From Cardiobacteriaceae bacterium (GTDB taxonomy: Bacteria; Pseudomonadota; Gammaproteobacteria; Cardiobacteriales; Cardiobacteriaceae): 64,000 nucleotides of DNA. Positions 50,844 to 60,875 of this stretch are shown here, piece by piece. A program made the translations under genes and the position numbers. The notes under the pieces were generated by a model. That model was given only the letters and a program-made list of their open reading frames with translations. It searched no databases and was not told where the DNA came from. Each line of letters starts with the position of its first letter. Position 1 is the first letter of the stretch. The stretch is from positions 158,314 through 222,313 of the forward strand of contig JAUNEA010000003.1 in assembly GCA_030525785.1 (NCBI GenBank), given 5' to 3'.

Positions 50844-52795
50844 ATTTGACTCTGTTATTGCTCGAACTTGGGCATTTTTCTCTCATTGTGGCAGGTATTG
50901 TCGCGCTTAATCAAACCCTACTTGGACTTTTGTATCCTCACCATCAACGCATGCATGGTTTGCAGATACGCTCCAGCTACGCCGTTTTTAGCTTGCTGCT
51001 GTTGAGTTTTCTGGCGCTGATGTGGGGCTTTTATGCCAATGCTTTTAGCGTGCGCTATATCGCTGCCCACAGCAACAGCTTATTGCCTTGGTATTATCGT
51101 TTGGCAGCTACTTGGGGCGGACATGAGGGTTCGTTGTTATTGTGGTTACTCATTTTGAGCGCGTGGGGAGCAGCATTGGCATGGAAAACACCTAGCCTTC
51201 CGAGCGATTATCGGGCTAAAGTGCTGACGATTTTGGCTTACATTGAATTGGGCTTTGTGTTGTTTATCGTCCTAAGTTCCAATCCTTTCCAAACTCTCTA
51301 CCCTGCTCCCTTCGATGGCGCAGATTTAAACCCCCTACTTCAAGACCCTGGTTTAATCTTCCACCCTCCTTTACTCTACACGGGCTATGTTGGTTTTGCC
51401 TTAGCCTTTGCTTTTGTGGTGGCTGGGTTATGGCAAGGGCAGCTCAACCCTTTATGGTTACGCATCATCAGACCATGGACACTTGCCGCTTGGCTGGCTC
51501 TAACGCTTGGCATTGCGCTTGGCAGCTACTGGGCATACTACGAATTGGGCTGGGGCGGCTGGTGGTTCTGGGATCCTGTCGAGAATGCTTCGCTCATGCC
51601 ATGGCTGATTGGGGTAGCTCTCATTCATACCTTAATCGCCAGCGCACGGCGTGGGCTATTTTTGATTTGGAGCGCTTTGTTAGCTATTTTGGCGTTCATT
51701 TTAAGCTTGATTGGCACATTCTTAGTCCGTTCAGGCGTATTAACCTCCGTACACGCCTTCGCCTCTGACCCCACGCGCGGCATCTTCATTTTGGCGCTGA
51801 TTTTGGCGATTGTGTTGCCTGCCTTAACCCTTTTGGTGCTACGCGCCCATCGTTTACACAGCAATGCCGAATTTGGCTTACTCTCGCGCGAAACAGGCTT
51901 ACTGCTCAACAATTGGATTTTCTTTGGGGCGTGTTTCATTGTTTTCATCGGCACGCTTTATCCTTTAGTTGCGGACTTATTGAAGCTGGGGAAAATTTCG
52001 GTAGGTGCGCCTTATTTCAACCGTTTTATCGTGCCGTTGGCGGAATTGTCTTTGGTGATGCTGATGGTTGCGCCTTTGTTGCGCTGGAAACAAGATAAAG
52101 CAAAGCGCTTAATACCACGCTTGATGATTGTTTTAACATTTTCATTTATCAGCACTTATGCCATCTTAGAAACTGCTGATGCTTGGAGCTTGGGTTCTTA
52201 TGTTGCCGTGCAAACTGCCATGATGGCGTTTTACACCATCATCATTGACCACCTCGACAAAGGCAAAGCGCTTTTTGCCCACGCGCGGCGCGAGCTTGCC
52301 ACCTCAACTGCACACTTGGGTTATATCATCATGTGTCTGGGCATCACAGCGACAGGCTTCTACAGCCAAGAGTATGATTTGAGCATCAGAATTGGGCAAA
52401 GTGTAGAAGTTGTTCATTATCGCTTGACACTCAATGATTTACACCAAGAACAAGGAACGAATTTCCAAGCTACCGTTGGGCAATTTACGGTAGAACATCA
52501 ACACAAGCCCAATTGGTTTACCGTTCTATCCCCCGCCAAGCGCACCTACTTCTCTAGCACCATGCCCATGACCGAAAGCGCGATTTTATCGACCCCACGC
52601 CATGATTTGTATGTGGCTTTGGGTGAACCCATTAACGCACAAACATGGGCGATTCGTGTGCAATACAAGCCCTTTGTGGTTTGGATTTGGTTGGGTGGTT
52701 TGTTGATGGCGCTGGGCGCATGGTTTGGCATTCTTTTGCTACGCCAACGCCAACAAAGCGCTTTGCCCACAACACCTTCTCTTTCTCTGGAGTAA
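50840..52795 (+). CDS. ccmF: Cytochrome c haem lyase subunit CcmF
   Basis: 651-residue multi-spanning protein with the WWD domain WGGWWFWDPVENASLMPW (about 234-251) and flanking conserved histidines. It ligates haem to apocytochromes with CcmH. The C-terminal tail is built from a palindrome (QQSALPTTPS). Confidence 0.95.
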   Translation: MNLTLLLLELGHFSLIVAGIVALNQTLLGLLYPHHQRMHGLQIRSSYAVFSLLLLSFLALMWGFYANAFSVRYIAAHSNSLLPWYYRLAATWGGHEGSLLLWLLILSAWGAALAWKTPSLPSDYRAKVLTILAYIELGFVLFIVLSSNPFQTLYPAPFDGADLNPLLQDPGLIFHPPLLYTGYVGFALAFAFVVAGLWQGQLNPLWLRIIRPWTLAAWLALTLGIALGSYWAYYELGWGGWWFWDPVENASLMPWLIGVALIHTLIASARRGLFLIWSALLAILAFILSLIGTFLVRSGVLTSVHAFASDPTRGIFILALILAIVLPALTLLVLRAHRLHSNAEFGLLSRETGLLLNNWIFFGACFIVFIGTLYPLVADLLKLGKISVGAPYFNRFIVPLAELSLVMLMVAPLLRWKQDKAKRLIPRLMIVLTFSFISTYAILETADAWSLGSYVAVQTAMMAFYTIIIDHLDKGKALFAHARRELATSTAHLGYIIMCLGITATGFYSQEYDLSIRIGQSVEVVHYRLTLNDLHQEQGTNFQATVGQFTVEHQHKPNWFTVLSPAKRTYFSSTMPMTESAILSTPRHDLYVALGEPINAQTWAIRVQYKPFVVWIWLGGLLMALGAWFGILLLRQRQQSALPTTPSLSLE

Positions 52796-52798
52796 GCT

Positions 52799-53362
52799 AT
52801 GACCACCTCCCCCGATACTCCCTCAAGCAAGCCACGCGTATGGAAACGTTTGGCATGGGCATTAGCTCCTTTTTTGGCACTCATCATTTTGTTCGCCAAA
52901 GGGCTAGACAACAATCCCCAAGCCCTACCCTCAACCCAAATCGGCAAAGCTCTCCCTAGCTTTAGCTTGCCCAATTTAGAAGGCAAAGCGCTTTCTAATG
53001 CTGATTTGCCCAAGCAAACGGCATTTTTGGTCAATGTTTGGGGTAGCTGGTGTCCTGCTTGTTACGAGGAACACCCTTTCCTACTCGAACTCTCCAAAAC
53101 CTTGCCTATTGTGGGGGTGAATTGGGGCGCGGATAATCCAAACGAAATTCAAGATGCTCAAGCCATGTTGGCGCGTCATGGTAATCCGTATCAGCTGGTG
53201 GTGCATGATGGTAAAGGCGCTCTGATTACGGATTTGGGCGTTTATGGTGCGCCTGAGACTTTTGTTATCAATCAACAAGGGCATATTGTTTACCGCCATG
53301 CAGGCCCACTCAACCAAACGCTTTGGGAGCAAACCCTCAAGCCCTTATTGGAGAAACCATGA
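52799..53362 (+). CDS. ccmG: Thiol:disulfide interchange protein CcmG/DsbE
   Basis: 187-residue membrane-anchored thioredoxin with active-site pair Cys85/Cys88 in WGSWCPACYEEHP and a cis-Pro in YGAPETFV. It reduces apocytochrome or CcmH thiols. Starts 3 bp after ccmF. Confidence 0.94.
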   Translation: MTTSPDTPSSKPRVWKRLAWALAPFLALIILFAKGLDNNPQALPSTQIGKALPSFSLPNLEGKALSNADLPKQTAFLVNVWGSWCPACYEEHPFLLELSKTLPIVGVNWGADNPNEIQDAQAMLARHGNPYQLVVHDGKGALITDLGVYGAPETFVINQQGHIVYRHAGPLNQTLWEQTLKPLLEKP

Positions 53363-53901
53363 TGACAAAGCGCTTTGTAATCCTAAGCCTCTTCAGCTGG
53401 CTCTTTTGGCTAAGTCCTATAGCTTATGCCAATCAACACCCTATTTTTGAAAACCCTATTGACCAAAAACGCTATCAGTCTCTTATTCAAGAAACCCGTT
53501 GCCCTACTTGCCAAAACAGCAATATCGCCGAATCCAATGCGCCCCTAGCACGCCAATTGCGCGAGCAAATTGCTGAGCTTATCCTCGCTGGGCGCAGTGA
53601 TGGAGAAATTGTGTTGCATTTAAGCGAGCGTTACGGCGATTTTATCCACTACAATCCGCCATTAAATCTCAAAACGGTTTTGTTGTGGTATGCACCTGTG
53701 TTGTTGATGGTTCTGGCGCTCATATGGTGGGTGCGTAGTCAGGCTAAGTTAAAACGCCAACTCACACCCGAGCAACAACAACAATTGCACACATGGCTTG
53801 CGGAATACGGCATTTCACCACCAAACGCAGAACCACAAAATCCCCATGAACAAAGCGCTTTGCCCCACACCCCTGCCAACCCAACCTTGACGGAGAAATG
53901 A
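53359..53901 (+). CDS. ccmH: Cytochrome c maturation protein CcmH
   Basis: 180 residues: signal peptide, then the redox motif RCPTCQNSNIAES (Cys48 and Cys51) and a membrane helix (TVLLWYAPVLLMVLALIWW). This is the short form, the TPR part being encoded separately as ccmI. I chose the ATG at 53359, giving a 4-bp overlap with ccmG. Confidence 0.93.
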   Translation: MMTKRFVILSLFSWLFWLSPIAYANQHPIFENPIDQKRYQSLIQETRCPTCQNSNIAESNAPLARQLREQIAELILAGRSDGEIVLHLSERYGDFIHYNPPLNLKTVLLWYAPVLLMVLALIWWVRSQAKLKRQLTPEQQQQLHTWLAEYGISPPNAEPQNPHEQSALPHTPANPTLTEK

Positions 53902-55034
53902 TGAACACGCTGCTATCTGTTTTGCCTTTTGTGTTATTGGCGCTGGTGGTTGGCATTTGGATTGTGCGACCCTTGCGCTCTACCTCTCTACTTCCTATCA
54001 ACAGCGAGCATAGCCTCAAAGCGCTTTTGCATCACTACCAAGCTCAAACCCATCTCAGCGCAGAAGAACGGGATTATCGTCTTTACCATGAGTTGCGCCA
54101 TTTACGCGAAGCCAAGCAAACTAAGCAAAAAAACTTACCAGCCCTAGCTTATGCTCTGTTATTCATTAATCTGTTAGCAGGATTGGGTTTGTGGTATAGC
54201 TTGAGTGGAGCGCAACATCAACAATGGCAAAACCTCATTCAAGCCCTCGACCAACCTCTCAAGCGCGCACAATTCTTACATGAGCCTCTCAATATCACAG
54301 GCATCAATCCCTTGGTTTTCTGCCAAGCCTTGCAAGAACGTGTGGACAGAACCCAACGCCAGCAGCTCCATACGCTTGGCTTGTGCTATTTCCAGCATCA
54401 AGCCTATGACCATGCACAAAGCATTTACGCCCAATTGGTACGCCGTTATCCAACAGAAGGCGTTTATCGTCTCTACCACATTCAATCCCAACTCTTCCGC
54501 GACCCAGAACGCCCTATTTCGCCTACTTTGGAAACGCAACTCAAAGCTTATGTTGCCGATTATCCTGATGATGTACTGGCGCAGGTTTTGCTGGCAGCAG
54601 CGTATGAACGTGCAGGTCGTGCTGATGAAGCCAAAGCGCTTTGGCAAATCCTTGCCCAAACGCTGCCCCAAGACCACCCTCTCTCTGCCCAAATTCAATC
54701 ACGCGTCACCACGTTCCAGCTCAATACCCTCATCACACTCTCTCCTGAAAGACAAAGCGCTTTGCCCAAAGAGGCACGGCTATTTTTGGTACTCAGTCGC
54801 AAAGACCAACCAATACCTCCTGTTGCCGTGAAAGTATTACCGATTCAAGCTGAGCAAAGCGCTTCGATTAGCCATAATGATTTGATGCTTAGCCAAAGCT
54901 TTGACCCACGCGCCGAGTATCAAATCACAGCATTTGTCAGCGAAGACGGTAGCACCAAAGGCACACGCCACAGCGCACCACTCTTGCCTATTCAACTCAA
55001 CGACACTACCCAACATCGCTTGGAGATTCCTTGA
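53898..55034 (+). CDS. ccmI: Cytochrome c maturation TPR protein CcmI
   Basis: 378 residues: two N-terminal membrane helices (LLSVLPFVLLALVVGIW and ALLFINLLAGLGLWYSL), TPR repeats (about 150-260; YQHQAYDHAQSIYAQLVRRYP-like) and a beta-rich C-terminal CycH domain. It delivers apocytochromes to the lyase. The distal domain is divergent but recognisable from position. Confidence 0.85.
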   Translation: MMNTLLSVLPFVLLALVVGIWIVRPLRSTSLLPINSEHSLKALLHHYQAQTHLSAEERDYRLYHELRHLREAKQTKQKNLPALAYALLFINLLAGLGLWYSLSGAQHQQWQNLIQALDQPLKRAQFLHEPLNITGINPLVFCQALQERVDRTQRQQLHTLGLCYFQHQAYDHAQSIYAQLVRRYPTEGVYRLYHIQSQLFRDPERPISPTLETQLKAYVADYPDDVLAQVLLAAAYERAGRADEAKALWQILAQTLPQDHPLSAQIQSRVTTFQLNTLITLSPERQSALPKEARLFLVLSRKDQPIPPVAVKVLPIQAEQSASISHNDLMLSQSFDPRAEYQITAFVSEDGSTKGTRHSAPLLPIQLNDTTQHRLEIP

Positions 55035-55642
55035 TGCAAGAGATTCTGTTATCAGGCAAGCATCTCACTCTTGTGCGTGGCAATCGTGCCATTATTCGTA
55101 AGCATCATATTGAGCTTTTTCGAACACAAGCTATTCATCTAAAAGGAGAAAATGGCAGTGGCAAAACCACACTCCTACAAGCTCTCGCAGGGCTAAGCCC
55201 TCTTTTAGCAGGCAAGATTGATTACCATGCTCCCCATCTCTATTTGGGGCATCAAAGCGCTTTGCAACCGTATTTAAGTATTCGAGAAAATCTTTATTAC
55301 AGCGCACGAATGCATCATGGCTTGAGCGAAAAAGAAACCCAAAGCGCTTTGGATTTTGCTCTTGATGCCCTCCAATTGCTGAGCCATCAACACCGCGAGG
55401 CACGATATTTGAGTGCAGGGCAACAGCATAAAGTACAACTGGCACGATTGTGGCTCCCCAAAATTCCTGATATTTGGCTACTCGATGAACCCCTAACTGC
55501 ACTGGACACCACAACCAGCGATTTGATTTTAAAGCGCATTGATGAGCATTTGAGCGTAGGTGGCGGTGTCATCATGACCACCCATCACGCCTTCCAACTC
55601 CCCAACCACCCTCTCCACCCACACGCCCTATGTTCTCCCTAG
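55034..55642 (+). CDS. ccmA: Haem exporter ATPase CcmA
   Basis: 202 residues. Walker A GENGSGKTT, signature LSAGQQHKV, Walker B IWLLDEP and a following His in TTHHA. It powers release of holo-CcmE with CcmB. I chose the ATG at 55034, one base overlapping ccmI (TGATG). It sits late in the operon rather than first. Confidence 0.92.
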   Translation: MQEILLSGKHLTLVRGNRAIIRKHHIELFRTQAIHLKGENGSGKTTLLQALAGLSPLLAGKIDYHAPHLYLGHQSALQPYLSIRENLYYSARMHHGLSEKETQSALDFALDALQLLSHQHREARYLSAGQQHKVQLARLWLPKIPDIWLLDEPLTALDTTTSDLILKRIDEHLSVGGGVIMTTHHAFQLPNHPLHPHALCSP

Positions 55643-56289
55643 CTTTAATGCGCGAACTCCGCGCCCATCTCAAGAATCTACAAACGACCCTCCAGCCCAT
55701 TTTGTTTTACCTGCTGACCACGCTTTTGTTTCCCATCGCTTTGGGGGCGGATAATCAGAGTCTGGCGAAAAGTGCGCCTGCGGCATTGTGGATACCGCTT
55801 TTACTCTCTACCCTGCTCGCAGGTGAGCAATTGTTTCATGAGGACTACAAAAGCGGACGCTTAGGGCAAGACCGTTTGCATACGGAATTGTGGGTATTGG
55901 TGTTGGCAAAAGTGGTGGCGGCATGGTTGCGCTTGGTTTTGCCCCTGTTGCTTTTGTTGCCACTGCTCGGCGTAATGCTGCATATTGCCTTCGAAAAACA
56001 AAGCGCTTTGGCAGCATTGCTTGTCATCAGTAGCTTGAATTTGCTGACCATCAGTGCTTTGGGCGCTGGTCTCACCTTATCCCAAACCAACAGCACCTTT
56101 TTGCGCTATCTCATCATCACCCCCCTTTATTTGCCCACCCTCATTCTTGGCATTTCCGCCAGCGCAGATACGTTGCTCGGCTTGCCCATTCATGGCTATT
56201 ACGCCTTGCTTGGCTCACTGACTTTATTTGGTTTACTCAGCGTTTTGCCATTTACCCAATTGGCGATTAAACACCAATCATTGCCCTAA
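55630..56289 (+). CDS. ccmB: Haem exporter permease CcmB
   Basis: 219-residue six-helix permease. MRELRAHLKNLQTTLQPILF, EQLFHEDYKSGRLGQ and the helix pairs match CcmB. Overlaps ccmA by 13 bp and ends the operon. Confidence 0.93.
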   Translation: MFSLALMRELRAHLKNLQTTLQPILFYLLTTLLFPIALGADNQSLAKSAPAALWIPLLLSTLLAGEQLFHEDYKSGRLGQDRLHTELWVLVLAKVVAAWLRLVLPLLLLLPLLGVMLHIAFEKQSALAALLVISSLNLLTISALGAGLTLSQTNSTFLRYLIITPLYLPTLILGISASADTLLGLPIHGYYALLGSLTLFGLLSVLPFTQLAIKHQSLP

Positions 56290-56394
56290 CAACGGCTCCC
56301 AAGCCTCGAAAGCAAAGCGCTTTGAGGTAAGCCATCTCGGGTTCTCGACTGCTACAATGTCTCATTCACGAACCCTATCTCCAAAGGAATGCCC

Positions 56395-57162
56395 ATGTCT
56401 GATTACCCCAAAGCCACCACTCTTGAAGCTCTGCGTGCCAATGTGCAAATCATTGAAAAACGTATTGAAAAAGCTGCCTTGCAAGCAGGAAGAGACCCCA
56501 AAACCATTCGTTTATTGCCTGTTTCTAAAACCGTTGATGCCTCCATTTTGCGCCTGATGATGGAGCTGGGTTATCAGCATTTTGGGGAAAACAAAGTTCA
56601 AGAGGCTTTGCAAAAACAAGAGGCTCTGCAAGATACGGCTGCGCGTTTTAGCATCATTGGGCATTTACAAAGCAACAAAGTGAAGTATGTAGCTCGATTT
56701 GCCGATGAATTCCAAGCCCTTGATAGCCTAGAGATTGCCTCCTTATTGAACCGCAAACTGGAAGAATATAACCGCACCATGAAGGTTCTCGTGCAAATCA
56801 ACACCTCGAACGAACCCAGTAAATTTGGGCTAAAGCCTGAGGAGGCAAAGCGCTTTGTTGAACAACTTGCGCCGTTTAAACAGCTGAAAGTCGAAGGCTT
56901 GATGACCCTTGCCCTTTTCTCCGCTGAGGCGGATAAAGTGCGCCAATGTTTTGTAACACTTAGAAACCTGCGCGACCAACTCCAAAGCGCTTTGCCCGAT
57001 GGCATGAGTATGCATGAGCTTTCGATGGGTATGTCAGGGGATTTTGAGACCGCTATTTTGGAAGGGGCGACTATTGTTCGTGTGGGGCAAGCCATTTTTG
57101 GCGCACGCCAATATCCTGATAGTTACTATTGGAACGAAAACCCCACCGCACAGGAGAGCTAA
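56395..57162 (+). CDS. yggS: PLP homeostasis protein (YggS/PLPBP)
   Basis: 255 residues with the PLP Lys45 in LLPVSKTVD, GENKVQEAL, HFIG-like IIGHLQSNKVKY and LSMGMSGDFE. It binds pyridoxal phosphate and balances vitamin B6 pools without known catalysis. I chose the ATG at 56395, correctly spaced after AAGGA; the in-frame ATG at 56389 overlaps that site. mdtH starts immediately after the stop. Confidence 0.93.
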   Translation: MSDYPKATTLEALRANVQIIEKRIEKAALQAGRDPKTIRLLPVSKTVDASILRLMMELGYQHFGENKVQEALQKQEALQDTAARFSIIGHLQSNKVKYVARFADEFQALDSLEIASLLNRKLEEYNRTMKVLVQINTSNEPSKFGLKPEEAKRFVEQLAPFKQLKVEGLMTLALFSAEADKVRQCFVTLRNLRDQLQSALPDGMSMHELSMGMSGDFETAILEGATIVRVGQAIFGARQYPDSYYWNENPTAQES

Positions 57163-58398
57163 ATGTATAAAATCAACCCTCGCGCCATGCTTAATCCGTG
57201 GCGCGATTTTCTAAGCTATCGCGAAACACGCCCCGAACTCTTCACACTCTTGTGTTATCAATTGGTTGCTATTTCTGGCTTTACCCTGATTATGCCTCTG
57301 GTAGCAGGATATTTTGTGAAAAATATTGGCATGACAGCGGCATTTGTTGGCTTGGCATTGGCGGTGCGCCAGATGATACAACAAGGCTTGACCTTCATCG
57401 GTGGCATGCTTTCTGATCGATTTGGTTTAAAACCTGTGTTGTGTACAGGCTTGGTGATTCGCGCCCTTGGATTCTTTTGGCTTGGCTGGGCAAATGAGCC
57501 TGCGGAGTTGTTAAGCGCTTTGGTGCTAACGGGCTTGGGTGGCACTTTGTTTGAAGCCCCTTTCACCGCCGCCATCATCAGCTTAACCAAGCCTGATGAA
57601 CGCAAAACCTTTTACCTACTCAACAGTTTCTTAAGCTCGCTGACTTTAATCGTGGTGCCACTGTTTGCCATTGTGTTGTTATGGATTGATTTTAAAGCGG
57701 TGAGCTTAGTGGCTGGATTTTGCTTTATCAGCAATGTTTATGTTGCCATTCGCTACTTTCCTAAACATAAGCCACCTGCTCGCGAACCCCAAGCCACGCC
57801 GCCGCTCAAAGCGCTTTGGCAGGATAAGCGCTTTGTTTACTATGCTCTCATCATGAACGGCTTTTGGTTTGTCGCCATTCAAATGAGCATTACCTTTCCC
57901 TTACGCGCCCAAGCCTTAACAGGAACGGTCTCCAGCACAGGCATCTTTTTCACGCTCAATGCAGCGGTGGTCTTGTTGTTGCAATATGGCTTGGTACAAG
58001 CTCTTCAGCGTCATTATCAAACCTCAACTCTCCTCATGTTAGGCACAACCATTCTCTCCTTCTCCACATTCCTGCTTGGTTGTTCAGGCAGTTTCGGAAG
58101 CTTTTTGTGGTGGATTGTGATGTACAGCGTGGGGCATTTGATTGCTCGCCCGATGATTGATTTACTCACCGCCCATCTCTCAAACAGCAAAGCGCTTGGT
58201 TTATACGCGGGCATTGCCAACATGAGTATTGGTGTTGGCGGTGGTTTAGGGCATTTATTGGGCGGTTGGTTGTATGACATGGGTCAAAAATACCAGTTGC
58301 CCATGCTGGCGTGGACGGTTTTTTTGATGGTTGGCTTACTGACCGTTTACGCCCAATACCGCTATTTCCAGAGATACCCTGATGCTAAACAAGCTTAA
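57163..58398 (+). CDS. mdtH: MFS exporter, MdtH type
   Basis: 411 residues with 12 predicted helices. VGLALAVRQMIQQGLTFIGG, DRFGLKPVLCTGLVIRALGF and TGLGGTLFEAPFTAA follow MdtH. Probable drug or metabolite efflux. The stop overlaps the next MFS gene by 17 bp. Confidence 0.83.
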   Translation: MYKINPRAMLNPWRDFLSYRETRPELFTLLCYQLVAISGFTLIMPLVAGYFVKNIGMTAAFVGLALAVRQMIQQGLTFIGGMLSDRFGLKPVLCTGLVIRALGFFWLGWANEPAELLSALVLTGLGGTLFEAPFTAAIISLTKPDERKTFYLLNSFLSSLTLIVVPLFAIVLLWIDFKAVSLVAGFCFISNVYVAIRYFPKHKPPAREPQATPPLKALWQDKRFVYYALIMNGFWFVAIQMSITFPLRAQALTGTVSSTGIFFTLNAAVVLLLQYGLVQALQRHYQTSTLLMLGTTILSFSTFLLGCSGSFGSFLWWIVMYSVGHLIARPMIDLLTAHLSNSKALGLYAGIANMSIGVGGGLGHLLGGWLYDMGQKYQLPMLAWTVFLMVGLLTVYAQYRYFQRYPDAKQA

Positions 58399-59548
58399 CC
58401 TTCAAAGCACTTTGGGCGTTCGTCTGCCCATTCTGTTGATTGGTGCCTTTGCCTTCATGCAAGTTTATGCCATACAAGCTATTTTGCCGTTGTTACTCAC
58501 CGATTTGAACGCCAGCGCCAGCGAAGGTGGCTTGGCAGTAGGGGCAACGGTTTTAGGCATGGCCTTGCTCTCTCCCTTTATTGGCATGGTTTCCGATGGT
58601 TTAGGCAGAAAACCCATGATTCTAAGCGCTTTGTTATTGCTTGCGGTGCCAACGGCCTTGATGGCTTTTGTTTCTCATATTCATGAGCTAAGCGCTTTGC
58701 GTTTGTGGCAGGGGCTGGTGGTTCCTGCGATGACCGTCACCCTCATTGCCTACATTGGTGAGGAATTTGAGCCTGAGCAGGTGAGACGGTTTATGGCAGT
58801 GTATGTGATGGGAACTGTGCTGGGCGGATTTTTGGGACGCTTTCTGCTGGGGCATTTGAGCGAATGGTGGGGCTGGCAAAGCGCTTTGCTCGTGATGTCG
58901 GGGCTTTGTGTGGCAGGGTGGCTTGTGGTTTCATGGACATTGCCCCCCTCAAAGCGCTTTGTGCCACAAGCCAACAAACAGCACGCCCTCCAAACCCTCA
59001 AACATCATCTCCACAATCCAACGCTACAAAGCGCTTGTGCGTTAGGATTTTGCGTACTGTTCAGCTTGGTTGGCTGCTTTACCTTCATCAATTTGCATTT
59101 GTCCTCTCCACCTTATCAACTGGGCAGTGGGGCATTAGCAAATGTGTTTATGGTGTATTTGGTGGGCATGGTGATTACGCCTGTGAGTTCGTGGCTGATG
59201 CGCCGATTTGGCATGAGGCAAAGCGCTTTGGTGGCGTTGTTGCTTTCGATGAGCGGCTTATGGCTGAGTGTGTACGAACATTTGGCGGTGGTGGTCATAG
59301 GGCTTGTCTTGATGTGCAGCGGAGTATTTATCGTGCAATCTGCAACCATCAGCCATATTGCTCTGAATATCGCTGAAGGTCGCTCCTTAGCTTCTGGGCT
59401 TTATTACACGGCTTATTATCTCGGTGGTACAGTCGGTGCATGGCTCTCTGGATATGCTTACCGTTTAGGCGAATGGGGAGCGGTGGTCGGCTTGATTATC
59501 GGCATACAATGCCTTGCCATCATGATTAGCCAGCGGAGCATGAAATGA
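58382..59548 (+). CDS. MFS exporter, drug:proton antiporter-1 type
   Basis: 388 residues with 12 helices; motif A-like GMVSDGLGRKPMILSA follows helix 2. Related to YnfM/arabinose-efflux permeases. Substrate unknown. At least six palindromes fall within it, read mostly as QSAL, K-R-F or L-S-A-L. Confidence 0.8.
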   Translation: MLNKLNLQSTLGVRLPILLIGAFAFMQVYAIQAILPLLLTDLNASASEGGLAVGATVLGMALLSPFIGMVSDGLGRKPMILSALLLLAVPTALMAFVSHIHELSALRLWQGLVVPAMTVTLIAYIGEEFEPEQVRRFMAVYVMGTVLGGFLGRFLLGHLSEWWGWQSALLVMSGLCVAGWLVVSWTLPPSKRFVPQANKQHALQTLKHHLHNPTLQSACALGFCVLFSLVGCFTFINLHLSSPPYQLGSGALANVFMVYLVGMVITPVSSWLMRRFGMRQSALVALLLSMSGLWLSVYEHLAVVVIGLVLMCSGVFIVQSATISHIALNIAEGRSLASGLYYTAYYLGGTVGAWLSGYAYRLGEWGAVVGLIIGIQCLAIMISQRSMK

Positions 59549-60117
59549 TTTTAGAATGGCTCTATCAGCATCTCTGGCATGATTCACTGCGCGTGGTTTA
59601 TGGGCTGTTGCTCTTGATTGGGGTCACCATGATAGCTCGCCGCCGTCTCAAACGCCCCAAATCTACACGCCCACGCCCAACGCAAAGCGCTTTGGAAAAA
59701 GAAGGTTTTCACGCCAAAATTCTTTGCAATCGCCTTGAACAAAGCGCTTTTAAGATTTTGCAACGACTGGTCAGAGAGCGTGGACACGGAGAAATGGTTT
59801 TGGCGCAAGTGAGCATGGGAGAAGTGATGCGAAACAGCGATTATCGCGCGTTTTTAACCATCAACAGCAAACGGCTAGATTTGCTGGTTATCAGTGCGCA
59901 ATTTGAACCGATGTTAGCGGTTGAGATTGATGGCAGTGGTCATTTTTTGAACGAAAACAGTCGTAAGAATGATAAAATCAAAACGGAGGCGTTAAAAAGT
60001 GCAGGGATTGCTTTGCTACGCATTGATGCGCCTGATGATGATTTAAAAGCGATAGAAAAAGCCGTTCTCTCAGGAGCTGAGAAGTTTTTTAAGCGCTGGG
60101 ATAAGCGTAAAAAATAA
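59545..60117 (+). CDS. DUF2726 membrane-anchored protein
   Basis: 190 residues: an N-terminal membrane helix (VYGLLLLIGVTMIA), then a DUF2726 domain with RLDLLVISAQFEPMLAVEIDG, a PD-(D/E)xK-like acidic core. Function unknown; nuclease-like activity is only inferred. Overlaps the MFS gene by 4 bp. Confidence 0.75.
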   Translation: MILEWLYQHLWHDSLRVVYGLLLLIGVTMIARRRLKRPKSTRPRPTQSALEKEGFHAKILCNRLEQSAFKILQRLVRERGHGEMVLAQVSMGEVMRNSDYRAFLTINSKRLDLLVISAQFEPMLAVEIDGSGHFLNENSRKNDKIKTEALKSAGIALLRIDAPDDDLKAIEKAVLSGAEKFFKRWDKRKK

Positions 60118-60168
60118 ATTAATATTCAATAGATTAAAATTTTTTCTTATTTTCCTTGTTTTCACATC

Positions 60169-60198
60169 TTGACAGCACCCCAGTAGCTTTGTTTTAAT
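60169..60198 (+). promoter_or_regulatory. tRNA-Phe promoter
   Basis: TTGACA (60169-60174) and TTTAAT (60193-60198), 18-bp spacing, 15 bp before the tRNA. Confidence 0.75.
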
Positions 60199-60213
60199 GT
60201 GCGCCTTCATTAA

Positions 60214-60289
60214 GGCCAAATAGCTCAGTTGGTAGAGCAGCGGATTGAAAATCCGCGTGTCGGTGGTTCGATCCCGCCTTTGGCCACCA
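60214..60289 (+). tRNA. tRNA-Phe (GAA)
   Basis: 76 nt cloverleaf with acceptor GGCCAAA/TTTGGCC, anticodon GAA in loop TGAAAAT and an encoded CCA at the 3' end. Confidence 0.97.
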
Positions 60290-60325
60290 CCCCTTTTCTT
60301 CAATCAATTGTAATGAGGTACGACT

Positions 60326-60562
60326 ATGGCACGCATTTGCCAGGTAACCGGTAAAAAGCCGTTGGTCGGTAATACCGTTTCTCACGCGAACAACAAACGT
60401 AAACGTCGCTTTTTACCAAATATTCAAGAACGTCGCTTTTGGGTTGAGAGCGAAAACCGTTTTGTCAGCTTGAAAGTTTCTGCAAACGGTATGCGCACCA
60501 TCGATAAAAAAGGCATTGACGCTGTTTTGGCTGATATTCGCGCTCGTGGCGAAAAAGTGTAA
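60326..60562 (+). CDS. rpmB: 50S ribosomal protein L28
   Basis: 78 residues with the L28 pattern ([32 protein letters not shown]). It lacks the zinc-binding cysteine set seen in some L28 forms. Operon with rpmG, 11 bp apart; no palindrome. Confidence 0.97.
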   Translation: MARICQVTGKKPLVGNTVSHANNKRKRRFLPNIQERRFWVESENRFVSLKVSANGMRTIDKKGIDAVLADIRARGEKV

Positions 60563-60573
60563 GGAGTTAGACT

Positions 60574-60744
60574 ATGGCTAAGAAAGGTGGCGTTGAAAAA
60601 ATCCGCTTGGTATCATCAGAAGGCACTGGACACTTCTATACCACAACCAAAAACAAACGTAACACGCCAGAGAAAATCGAAATCAAAAAATACGATCCTG
60701 TTGCGCGTAAACACGTTGCTTACAAAGAAGCTAAAATCAAATAA
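60574..60744 (+). CDS. rpmG: 50S ribosomal protein L33
   Basis: 56 residues starting [20 protein letters not shown] and ending [10 protein letters not shown], matching L33. It has no cysteines, so it is the zinc-independent form. AAGGAG lies upstream and rpmB precedes it. Confidence 0.96.
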   Translation: MAKKGGVEKIRLVSSEGTGHFYTTTKNKRNTPEKIEIKKYDPVARKHVAYKEAKIK

Positions 60745-60767
60745 GCTTTCAGAAAGCAAAGTTAACA

Positions 60768-60794
60768 GAAAGCCCGCCTTGTCGCGGGTTTTTG
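60768..60794 (+). terminator. Intrinsic terminator after rpmG
   Basis: CCCGC/GCGGG stem (60773-60777 and 60784-60788) followed by five Ts. Confidence 0.8.
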
Positions 60795-60875
60795 TTTATC
60801 TTCGATTCTCAATATCTCAAGCTCTCTTCTATTTAGCTAACAAAGCGCTTTCTCATACCCCACCTCTCCATTTTC

